A stretch of 64,000 bases of DNA from NCBI GenBank assembly GCA_934526065.1, contig CAKSZX010000001.1, forward strand, positions 300,083 to 364,082. The letters are read 5' to 3'. The stretch is from an uncultured Oscillospiraceae bacterium (GTDB lineage: Bacteria; Bacillota; Clostridia; Oscillospirales; Ruminococcaceae). Both the position numbers and the translations under genes were made by a program. The notes beneath the pieces were generated by a model that did not search any database, was not told the DNA's origin, and saw nothing but the letters and a program-made list of their open reading frames with translations. Below, one piece after another: positions 8,294 through 14,165 of this stretch (the stretch's first letter is position 1; each line of letters opens with the position of its first letter).

Positions 8294-9121
8294 ATGGTAG
8301 GGAATGTGACCCCTGTTTTGGAAAAATTGAATGATAAAGACAGGAAAACATATCTTTCCGTCTATTGCTCGCTGTGTCATGAACTGAGCCGCAGATACGG
8401 CTGTTTCGCTCGATTTCTGTTAAGTTATGACATGGTGTTTTTAGCTTTATTGGAGGACGGTTTAAACGGCCGGCTTTACATAGGCGATGAGAAAAAATGC
8501 GTTGCCGGGATTTTGGGGAAGAAGAGAAAAATTTTTTCTTCCGCAGGGGTTAAATATGCCGCCGATGCTTCGGTTATACTGGCCTACTTTAAAATTTTGG
8601 ACAATTTGAAGGACGAAAAACTTTTAGGTAAACTTAAAAATCTTTTGGTTTTGCCATACATATTTTTTAAATATCAAAAAGTTAGGAAAAATCGTCCGGC
8701 TCTTGCAAACAGCATAGAAGAACGGCAAAAAGGCCAAAGGGACGCAGAAACCCGATTTAAAAGCCTTGACGACCGGGCCTTTGCCACGGAAGAAATGACA
8801 AAGTCGCTGGTTTTAAAGGGAACTGTCTATGATGATAAAATGTCTCTCGGCCGGTTCGGCTTTTTCTTGGGCAGGTTTATTTATATTCTTGACGCAATAG
8901 AAGATTACCGGCAGGACGAGAAAAACGGTTCCTTCAATCCTTTTCTAAAAGGCCGCAACAGCCCCGGGGAGGCTCGGCGGGAGTGTTATATGGCTCTTGG
9001 GGAGGCTGTTCACCGGCTTGACAAATTGAAATTTTTGCAAAATAAAGATATAATTTACAATATAATTTGTCTGGGATTGCCCCGGCAGATAAAACATTAC
9101 GGAGAAACTGAAAATGGATAA
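8294..9121 (+). CDS. DUF5685 family protein
   Basis: Family of unknown function, found in Clostridia next to a J-domain gene as here. 275 residues from the ATG at 8294, which follows GAGAGGA and gives the family-typical start (M-x-G-x-V near the N-terminus). The N-terminal part has YCSLCHELSRRYG (two cysteines in CxxC, then a histidine) and LLSYDMVFLALL; a further block GRFIYILDAIEDYRQDEKNG lies near residue 205. No signal peptide; mostly helical and possibly membrane-associated. The stop overlaps the next gene's start by 8 bases, pointing to translational coupling. Confidence 0.8.
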   Translation: MVGNVTPVLEKLNDKDRKTYLSVYCSLCHELSRRYGCFARFLLSYDMVFLALLEDGLNGRLYIGDEKKCVAGILGKKRKIFSSAGVKYAADASVILAYFKILDNLKDEKLLGKLKNLLVLPYIFFKYQKVRKNRPALANSIEERQKGQRDAETRFKSLDDRAFATEEMTKSLVLKGTVYDDKMSLGRFGFFLGRFIYILDAIEDYRQDEKNGSFNPFLKGRNSPGEARRECYMALGEAVHRLDKLKFLQNKDIIYNIICLGLPRQIKHYGETENG

Positions 9122-9767
9122 ATATTATAAAACTTTGGGGTTAAGCCCCGACCGGACGGAGCAGGAAGTCCGCCGGCAGTACAAAAAATTGGAAAAAAAT
9201 TACAACCCGGATAACTTTGCGGATCCGGGGCAAAAAAAACATGCCCGGCAGGCAATGGAAGAAATAAAGGATGCATATATAAATATACTCAATTCTTACC
9301 GGGACAGCGGGTATTCTTCTTACGCATCTTCCGGGCAATATCAACAGCAGACATTTGCCGAAAGCGAATATGCCCGGGAAAACTACGGCAAGAACACCGC
9401 CACCCGGCAGGATAAGCAGGAATTTTACGACAGCATAAGAAACCTTATAAAGCGGGGGGAATACCCGAATGCCGTTTCAATGCTTTCGGCTTACGGGGAC
9501 ACGGAAAACGCCCTGTGGAACTTTCTCATGGGTACCGCAAAATATTATAACGGGCAGGTGAGCGAATCTTTGGTTTATTTTAAAAAAGCAAAGAGACTTG
9601 ACCCCTATAACGCCGAATATCGGGCTGTGGCAGACAGAATGGAGCAGTCGAGAAAGGGCAATATTCACGGCACACCTTGGGGTGAAAAAGGCAGTCGGAC
9701 AACCGATGTAAACTGCGACGGCATAGGTCCGCTTATTCGGTGCGGCATACTGTCAAGGTGCCTGTAA
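9114..9767 (+). CDS. J-domain protein with degenerate HPD motif and C-terminal TPR-like region
   Basis: 217 residues. The N-terminal 60 residues form a DnaJ-type J-domain (YYKTLGLSPDRTEQEVRRQY, then helix III with AMEEIKDAYINIL). The tripeptide that stimulates Hsp70, normally His-Pro-Asp, is Asn-Pro-Asp here (residues 31-33). The middle is low-complexity (S, Y, Q rich). From about 105 on there are helical repeats (GEYPNAVSMLSAYG; MGTAKYYNGQVSESLVYFKKA) like a TPR pair. It sits in an operon with DUF5685 and a membrane protein, so a role tied to that complex is likelier than general chaperoning. Confidence 0.85.
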   Translation: MDKYYKTLGLSPDRTEQEVRRQYKKLEKNYNPDNFADPGQKKHARQAMEEIKDAYINILNSYRDSGYSSYASSGQYQQQTFAESEYARENYGKNTATRQDKQEFYDSIRNLIKRGEYPNAVSMLSAYGDTENALWNFLMGTAKYYNGQVSESLVYFKKAKRLDPYNAEYRAVADRMEQSRKGNIHGTPWGEKGSRTTDVNCDGIGPLIRCGILSRCL

Positions 9768-9778
9768 GGAGTGCGCCG

Positions 9779-10318
9779 ATGAAAAAAACAAACGCAATGA
9801 AGATTGCTTTTTGCGGTATAACCGCCGGCTTGTGCACCGCTGTTATGCTTATGGGGTACTTGTTCCCTTTTGCAACATATGTATGCCCGGCAATGGCTGC
9901 CCTGTTGCTTTTTCCCATAGCTTATGAGTATGGAGCAAAAACATCTTTTACGGTGTATTTAGCTGTGAGTTTTTTATCCTTTTTCCTTGTGCCGGATTAT
10001 GAACTTGTGTTTATGTTCGTTATGGTCTTTGGTCTGTTTACGGTTATAAAACTGCCCATGGACAGAAAGTTCAAGAAAAAGACGAATTATCTTCTTAAAT
10101 TCATATATGTAAACGGCACTTTATTTTTAAGCTACTTTATTTTGCTTGTGATTTTCCCCGTGCAGGCTCTTTTGAGCGAATTTGCCGAGTACAGCGTCGG
10201 TTTTGGCGCCTTGCTTGTTGTGATGTTTGACATAACTTTTTTTCTGTACGACAAAGCCATAGAAAAAATGCTTGTGATTTACATTTACAAATTACGACCG
10301 AAACTTATTAAAAAATAA
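9779..10318 (+). CDS. Integral membrane protein of unknown function (third gene of DUF5685 operon)
   Basis: 179 residues from the ATG at 9779, chosen because AAGGAG precedes it; an earlier in-frame ATG overlaps the J-domain gene. Five or so hydrophobic stretches: about 8-28 (IAFCGITAGLCTAVMLMGYL), 35-50, 57-95 and two more toward residues 120-170, with a basic C-terminus. Small, glycine-poor and multi-spanning, it resembles substrate-binding (S) components of ECF transporters in size and topology, but this is only a shape argument. The spacing of 11 bases to the J-domain gene indicates one operon. Confidence 0.7.
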   Translation: MKKTNAMKIAFCGITAGLCTAVMLMGYLFPFATYVCPAMAALLLFPIAYEYGAKTSFTVYLAVSFLSFFLVPDYELVFMFVMVFGLFTVIKLPMDRKFKKKTNYLLKFIYVNGTLFLSYFILLVIFPVQALLSEFAEYSVGFGALLVVMFDITFFLYDKAIEKMLVIYIYKLRPKLIKK

Positions 10319-10329
10319 AATAATAAAAC

Positions 10330-10371
10330 AAAAATCACCTTGTAAAAATATAATATTACGAGGTGATTTTT
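10330..10371 (+). promoter_or_regulatory. 16-bp hairpin that contains the rubrerythrin ribosome-binding site
   Basis: Arms AAAAATCACCTTGTAA (10330-10345) and TTACGAGGTGATTTTT (10356-10371) pair over 16 positions with one G-U pair and a 10-base loop. The downstream arm contains the Shine-Dalgarno AGGTGAT and ends one base before the ATG. It could be a terminator for the operon upstream, a translational switch for rubrerythrin, or both. Confidence 0.7.
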
Positions 10372-10372
10372 T

Positions 10373-10915
10373 ATGGGTTTTAAACAATCGAAAACATTTA
10401 TGAATTTACAAACCGTCTTTGGGGCAGAGTGCAAAAGCTTTGCCAAATACTCTATGTATGCCGCCAAAGCAAAAGAGGACGGCTTTGAGCAGATAGGGGA
10501 AATATTTGCCCAAACCGCAGGCAACGAACTTGAACATGCCAAAATACGGTTTAAACTGATAAACGAAGCCGATGATTTACCTTATACATCGGACAATTTA
10601 AAAGAGGCGGAAATCTGCGAAAATTACGAAAATCGGGTTATGTACAAACACTTTGCCGCTGTGGCAAAAGAGGAAGGTTACCGCAAAATAGCCGATCTGC
10701 TTGAAAAAATAGGGCGGACAGAGGCCGCCCACGAAAGACGCTTTGCCGCCCTTGCGTTGAATATGGACACGGCAAAAGTATTTTACAAAGATGATAAAAA
10801 GATTTGGGTGTGCCGCAACTGCGGATATGAAACCTATGATTGGCAGAGCAGGGAAAAATGCCCGGTGTGCGGGGCAGATCAAGGATTTTCTCAAATAAAG
10901 CCGGAAAATTATTGA
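10373..10915 (+). CDS. Rubrerythrin family protein
   Basis: Non-haem iron protein used by anaerobes to reduce hydrogen peroxide. 180 residues: an N-terminal ferritin-like four-helix domain with di-iron ligands E19 (FGAECKSF) and E52-x2-H55 (NELEHAK), a second pair of helices with EAAHERRF, then a C-terminal rubredoxin-like domain with C147, C150, C163 and C166 (CRNCGY ... CPVCGA). Length and order are those of a classical rubrerythrin. The start directly follows a long hairpin holding the ribosome-binding site. A ferredoxin gene follows about 85 bases later and may supply electrons. Confidence 0.93.
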   Translation: MGFKQSKTFMNLQTVFGAECKSFAKYSMYAAKAKEDGFEQIGEIFAQTAGNELEHAKIRFKLINEADDLPYTSDNLKEAEICENYENRVMYKHFAAVAKEEGYRKIADLLEKIGRTEAAHERRFAALALNMDTAKVFYKDDKKIWVCRNCGYETYDWQSREKCPVCGADQGFSQIKPENY

Positions 10916-10999
10916 ACATAACAAAAGAATATTTTAATTTTGCCGATACATAATAACTTCGGAACACAATCCGCAAATAAAACAGATAAGGAGTTTGTT

Positions 11000-11185
11000 G
11001 TGAAAGCATTTATAAACGAAGATTTGTGTATCGGTTGCAGTTTGTGCCGGTCGATTTGCCCGGCAATTTTTGTTATGGAGAATGAAAAGGCCAAAGTGCG
11101 AATGTGGGATATAGAACCTATTTATCAAGATGATGTTGAAAACGCACGGCAGTCATGCCCCTCCGGCGCAATTATAACCGAGTAA
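11000..11185 (+). CDS. Small [4Fe-4S] ferredoxin
   Basis: 61 residues from a GTG at 11000, placed seven bases after AAGGAG; longer in-frame starts lack such a site. It has the Thermotoga-type single-cluster pattern: C10, C13, C16 (CIGCSLC) and C53 (SCPSGAI) as cluster ligands, plus C20 in RSICP. The cysteine that pairs with C20 as a disulfide in the Thermotoga maritima protein is absent. Cytoplasmic electron carrier, possibly for rubrerythrin just upstream or for Rnf. Confidence 0.88.
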   Translation: MKAFINEDLCIGCSLCRSICPAIFVMENEKAKVRMWDIEPIYQDDVENARQSCPSGAIITE

Positions 11186-11187
11186 AA

Positions 11188-11216
11188 GAAAAAGCCACGG
11201 CAAATGCCGTGGCTTT
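11188..11216. terminator. Bidirectional terminator between ferredoxin and tRNA-Gln
   Basis: Stem AAAGCCACGGC / GCCGTGGCTTT with a four-base loop, flanked by A-rich and T-rich sides, so it can end ferredoxin (plus) and tRNA-Gln (minus) transcripts. It abuts the tRNA CCA end directly. Confidence 0.85.
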
Positions 11217-11292
11217 TGGCTGGGGTACTAGGATTCGAACCTAGGGAATGCCAGAGTCAGAGTCTGGTGCCTTACCGCTTGGCGATACCCCA
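11217..11292 (-). tRNA. tRNA-Gln (anticodon CUG), copy 1
   Basis: 76 bases on the minus strand with CCA encoded: acceptor TGGGGTA/TACCCCA, anticodon stem CCAGA/TCTGG with loop CTCTGAC (anticodon CTG, reads CAG), T-loop TTCGAAT. Identical to the copy at 11462-11537. Confidence 0.95.
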
Positions 11293-11309
11293 ATGTTTAA
11301 CGCCTAAAT

Positions 11310-11338
11310 ATGATAACACAGAAATCGAATTTTGTAAA
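11310..11338 (-). promoter_or_regulatory. Promoter of tRNA-Gln copy 1
   Basis: TTTACA (11338-11333) and TATCAT (11315-11310) on the minus strand, 17-bp spacer. Confidence 0.75.
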
Positions 11339-11435
11339 GCATTTTTTTACAAAATTTTGCAGCTGGGCAAAACGAAGACAATCGGCAGCCAAAATTTTGA
11401 AAAAAATTATTTTGCAGAAAAGGAAAGATAAAAAC

Positions 11436-11461
11436 AAAGCCACGGCAAGTGCCGTGGCTTT
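11436..11461 (-). terminator. Terminator of tRNA-Gln copy 2
   Basis: Stem AAAGCCACGGC / GCCGTGGCTTT with loop AAGT, nearly identical to the terminator of copy 1. It directly abuts the tRNA CCA end. Confidence 0.85.
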
Positions 11462-11537
11462 TGGCTGGGGTACTAGGATTCGAACCTAGGGAATGCCAGA
11501 GTCAGAGTCTGGTGCCTTACCGCTTGGCGATACCCCA
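11462..11537 (-). tRNA. tRNA-Gln (anticodon CUG), copy 2
   Basis: Identical to the copy at 11217-11292, with the terminator and much of the promoter region also duplicated. The unit repeats with a period of 245 bases. Confidence 0.95.
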
Positions 11538-11554
11538 ATGCTTAACGCTCAAAC

Positions 11555-11583
11555 ATAATAACACACAATCGTGGATTTGTAAA
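11555..11583 (-). promoter_or_regulatory. Promoter of tRNA-Gln copy 2
   Basis: TTTACA (11583-11578) and TATTAT (11560-11555) on the minus strand, 17-bp spacer. Confidence 0.75.
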
Positions 11584-11607
11584 GCACTTTTTTGATTTTT
11601 TGAAAAA

Positions 11608-11958
11608 TTATTTCAATTTTTCTGCCCACTCCTTTTCTTTAAAGCCGATAAGCACAAAATCATCACCTACTAAAATCGGCCTTTTCACAAGCATACCGTC
11701 ACTTGCAAGTAATCGCAATTTCTCCTTATCGGTCATATTCGGCAATTTGTCTTTAAGCCCCATATTCTTGTATATCAATCCGCTTGTGTTGAAAAACTTT
11801 TTGATTTCAAGTCCGCCTTTTGCCTGCCAAAGTTTAATTTCTTCTTCGGTTGGATTTTCTTCTTTGATGTGGCGACCGGTGTATTCGATACCGGCGTCGT
11901 CAAGAAATTTTTTTGCTTTCAGGCAGGTGGAGCACTTAGGATAGTACACAAACAACAT
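11608..11958 (-). CDS. ArsC/Spx family thioredoxin-fold protein
   Basis: 116 residues of the arsenate reductase/Spx/YffB superfamily. The N-terminal beta-alpha unit carries the CxxC pair C9 and C12 (YYPKCSTCLKAK), followed by the family blocks DAGIEYTGRHIKEENPT and RPILVGDDFVLIGFKEKEW. The redox CxxC is like Spx and ArsC-like oxidoreductases; the arginine-rich arsenate pocket cannot be confirmed, so either a reductase or an Spx-like regulator is possible. It stands alone on the minus strand, divergent from the dcw cluster, with a start after GAGGTATAATTTT. Confidence 0.85.
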   Translation of the reverse strand: MLFVYYPKCSTCLKAKKFLDDAGIEYTGRHIKEENPTEEEIKLWQAKGGLEIKKFFNTSGLIYKNMGLKDKLPNMTDKEKLRLLASDGMLVKRPILVGDDFVLIGFKEKEWAEKLK

Positions 11959-12096
11959 AAAATTATACCTCGTTTCTTTTTCTTATTCAGCCACATAATA
12001 CCACGGAAAAAGCGTATAGGAAACAACAATTTTTATCAAACGCCAAAAAATCGACATTTTTCTTCTGTTTAAGCCGAAAAAATCACAATTTACTTA

Positions 12097-12125
12097 TTGC
12101 AATTATTTTTAAAAGCAGTTATAAT
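12097..12125 (+). promoter_or_regulatory. Promoter of the dcw cluster (mraZ)
   Basis: TTGCAA (12097-12102), 17 bp, TATAAT (12120-12125). The predicted start near 12132 lies just upstream of the MraZ boxes. Confidence 0.75.
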
Positions 12126-12136
12126 AATTAACAAAA

Positions 12137-12162
12137 GTGGGTAAAAGTGTCCAATAGTGGTT
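12137..12162 (+). promoter_or_regulatory. MraZ operator: three GTGG-type direct repeats
   Basis: GTGGGT (12137), GTGTCC (12147) and GTGGTT (12157) repeat every 10 bases with AT-rich 4-base spacers, the arrangement known for MraZ sites in front of dcw operons. They fall at about +5 to +30, so binding would block transcription: autoregulation by the first gene. Confidence 0.8.
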
Positions 12163-12200
12163 AAAAACCATAAATTCGGTGAGAAAGGGGTTGTTCATAT

Positions 12201-12620
12201 ATGCTGATGGGCAGATACGAATATTCCCTTGACGCTAAAAGCAGAGTGAACTTTCCGCCGAAATTCCGTGCCGAAATGGGGGACAACCTGTATGTAACCA
12301 AATGGTTTGACGGCTGTCTTGTGGTTTACGGTGAACGGCGGTGGCAGAGTTTAGACGAAAAATTTGCCCGGTTGCCGGTTACAAAATCCCGTGATTTGCG
12401 CCGTATCATATACGGCAACGCCACCGAGGTACAGCCGGACAAGCAGGGCAGAATCCTGTTGCCGCGGTATCTCAAAGACCACGCAAAAATCCAAAAGGAT
12501 ATTGTCGTCATAGGGGCAAGGGATTACGCCGAAATTTGGGACAGACAAGCCTACGAAGAATATGAAAAAACAAACGATTTTTCCTCAATAGAGGGAAAAC
12601 TTGACGATATGGAGTTTTAA
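12201..12620 (+). CDS. mraZ: Transcriptional regulator MraZ
   Basis: 139 residues made of two SpoVT/AbrB-like half-domains, each with a DxxxR core: SLDAKSRVNFPPKFR near residue 9 and QPDKQGRILLPRYLK near residue 79. MraZ forms ring-shaped oligomers and represses the dcw operon. The start MLMG is the family norm; ATG at 12207 is an alternative. First gene of the cluster, with its own operator repeats upstream, and followed three bases later by rsmH. Confidence 0.95.
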   Translation: MLMGRYEYSLDAKSRVNFPPKFRAEMGDNLYVTKWFDGCLVVYGERRWQSLDEKFARLPVTKSRDLRRIIYGNATEVQPDKQGRILLPRYLKDHAKIQKDIVVIGARDYAEIWDRQAYEEYEKTNDFSSIEGKLDDMEF

Positions 12621-12623
12621 ATT

Positions 12624-13550
12624 ATGACCGAATTCAGCCACAAATCAATAATGCTGAACCAATGTATAGAGGGCTTAAATATAAAGCCCGACGGTATATA
12701 TGTTGACGGCACCTGCGGCGGACGGGGACATTCAAAGGAAATTGCCAAAAGGCTTACCACCGGCAGGCTTTACGGCTTTGACCAAGACCCCGATGCGGTT
12801 GCTGTGGCAACCGAAAGGCTGCGGGGGTTGCCCGCCACGGTTATACATGAAAACTTCCGCAACGCAAAGGCCGCCTTGCACAAATTGGGTGTTGAAAAAA
12901 TAGACGGCGTGTTGCTTGACCTTGGGGTTTCCAGTTACCAGCTCGATGCGGCGGAAAGAGGGTTTTCTTACAACAACGACGCATATCTTGATATGCGTAT
13001 GAGCAAAGAGGGACCCTCGGCGGCGGATTTGGTAAATACCTTGCCGTTGCAGGATTTGACCGATGTTTTGAGAAACTACGGCGAGGAAAAGTTCGCCTAC
13101 CAAATAGCAAAAAAAATTGTGGCTCGCCGCCGGGATGAGGCAATAACCACAACAAAACAGCTTTCCGACATTGTAAACAGCGCCTATCCTGCGGCGGAGA
13201 GAAGAAAGGCCAAAAACCCGTCCCGCAAAACTTTCCAGGCTTTGCGCATTGAAGTAAACGATGAACTGGGTGCTTTGGAGGACGCTTTGGACGAATTTTT
13301 TGAAATGCTTAACCCCGGGGGAAGAATGTGCATTATGACATTCCATTCACTTGAAGACCGCATGGTTAAGCAGTATTACAAAAAGCTTGCGGTAAAATGT
13401 ACTTGTCCGCCGGAATATCCCATATGCGTTTGCGGCGGCAAGGCAAAAGCGGAGATTATAACCCGCAAACCGATAGAGGCCGATCGGCGGGAACAGGAAG
13501 AAAACAGGCGTTCCCGTTCGGCAAAACTGAGAATACTTGAAAAACTTTAA
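12624..13550 (+). CDS. rsmH: 16S rRNA (cytosine(1402)-N(4))-methyltransferase
   Basis: Methylates N4 of C1402 in 16S rRNA using SAM. 308 residues, standard length. The SAM-binding loop is VDGTCGGRGHS near residue 28, followed by GFDQDPDAV and DGVLLDLGVSSYQLD (about 95-110). The C-terminal RNA-contact region includes NPGGRMCIMTFHSLEDRMVK. In the MraZ-RsmH order typical of bacteria. Confidence 0.96.
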   Translation: MTEFSHKSIMLNQCIEGLNIKPDGIYVDGTCGGRGHSKEIAKRLTTGRLYGFDQDPDAVAVATERLRGLPATVIHENFRNAKAALHKLGVEKIDGVLLDLGVSSYQLDAAERGFSYNNDAYLDMRMSKEGPSAADLVNTLPLQDLTDVLRNYGEEKFAYQIAKKIVARRRDEAITTTKQLSDIVNSAYPAAERRKAKNPSRKTFQALRIEVNDELGALEDALDEFFEMLNPGGRMCIMTFHSLEDRMVKQYYKKLAVKCTCPPEYPICVCGGKAKAEIITRKPIEADRREQEENRRSRSAKLRILEKL

Positions 13551-13588
13551 GTTTCTATGAATATAACATACAGAGAGGGAGAAAAAAG

Positions 13589-14062
13589 ATGGTAAATCAA
13601 AACACGGCTTATGACCTGTCTTTTTACGAGGCAGAAGAGGAAAGACAAATTGCCCGTAAGCAGACAAAAGAGAGCCGTTTGATAAAGGCCGAAAGGCGTT
13701 ATTCCATAACCAAGAAAATAGCCGATATAGTAAGCGTTGCGCTTGTGGCAGGGCTTTTGATAGCTGTGATTGCCACCAATGCCGCAATTACCGACACAAC
13801 GGTTAAAATCGCCACTGCAAGAGAGGATATAGTTCAACTTGAAAGCCAACGGGATTATTTAAACTTTACCCTTGAAAGCAGAATGACCCTTGACGAAATT
13901 GAAAGTTACGCCGTGAACAACCTGGGAATGGTAAAAATGGACTCCTCCCAAAAGAAGTATGTGGAACTTGAAGATCAAAATGTGATTGTAAAATACGATA
14001 CAACGGTATCATCTAAGATAAACAAGGCTATTCAGCCGGTTTTGTCATATTTTATGCCGTGA
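13589..14062 (+). CDS. ftsL: Cell division protein FtsL-like (septum formation initiator type)
   Basis: 157 residues: a basic cytoplasmic N-terminus of about 48 residues, one membrane segment (VSVALVAGLLIAVIATNAA, about 49-68), a short extracytoplasmic coiled coil (TTVKIATAREDIVQLESQRD) and the conserved block IESYAVNNLGMVKM. This is the bitopic FtsL/DivIC architecture. It probably forms a complex with the FtsQ-like protein to activate FtsW and the transpeptidase. Assignment rests mainly on architecture and its position between rsmH and the class B PBP; sequence similarity in this family is low. Confidence 0.85.
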   Translation: MVNQNTAYDLSFYEAEEERQIARKQTKESRLIKAERRYSITKKIADIVSVALVAGLLIAVIATNAAITDTTVKIATAREDIVQLESQRDYLNFTLESRMTLDEIESYAVNNLGMVKMDSSQKKYVELEDQNVIVKYDTTVSSKINKAIQPVLSYFMP

Positions 14063-14083
14063 TAAAATAATATTTATTGTAAA

Positions 14084-14130
14084 TTAGGCGGAGAGTAAAG
14101 AAAATTTTGTATTCTGTACCCTTCGCCTAA
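14084..14130 (+). other. Intergenic hairpin between ftsL and the PBP gene
   Basis: TTAGGCGGAGAGTA (14084-14097) pairs with TACCCTTCGCCTAA (14117-14130) over 13 of 14 positions with a 19-base loop. There is no T run, so it is not a terminator; it may be an mRNA processing or stability element within the operon. Confidence 0.55.
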
Positions 14131-14165
14131 AATCGCAAATTAAAAGCATCTGAGAGATTTAAGAA

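Noticed and set aside
10909..11128. Minus-strand open frames over the ferredoxin region
   Set aside because: They overlap a ferredoxin with complete cysteine motif and good ribosome-binding site; they are shadows.
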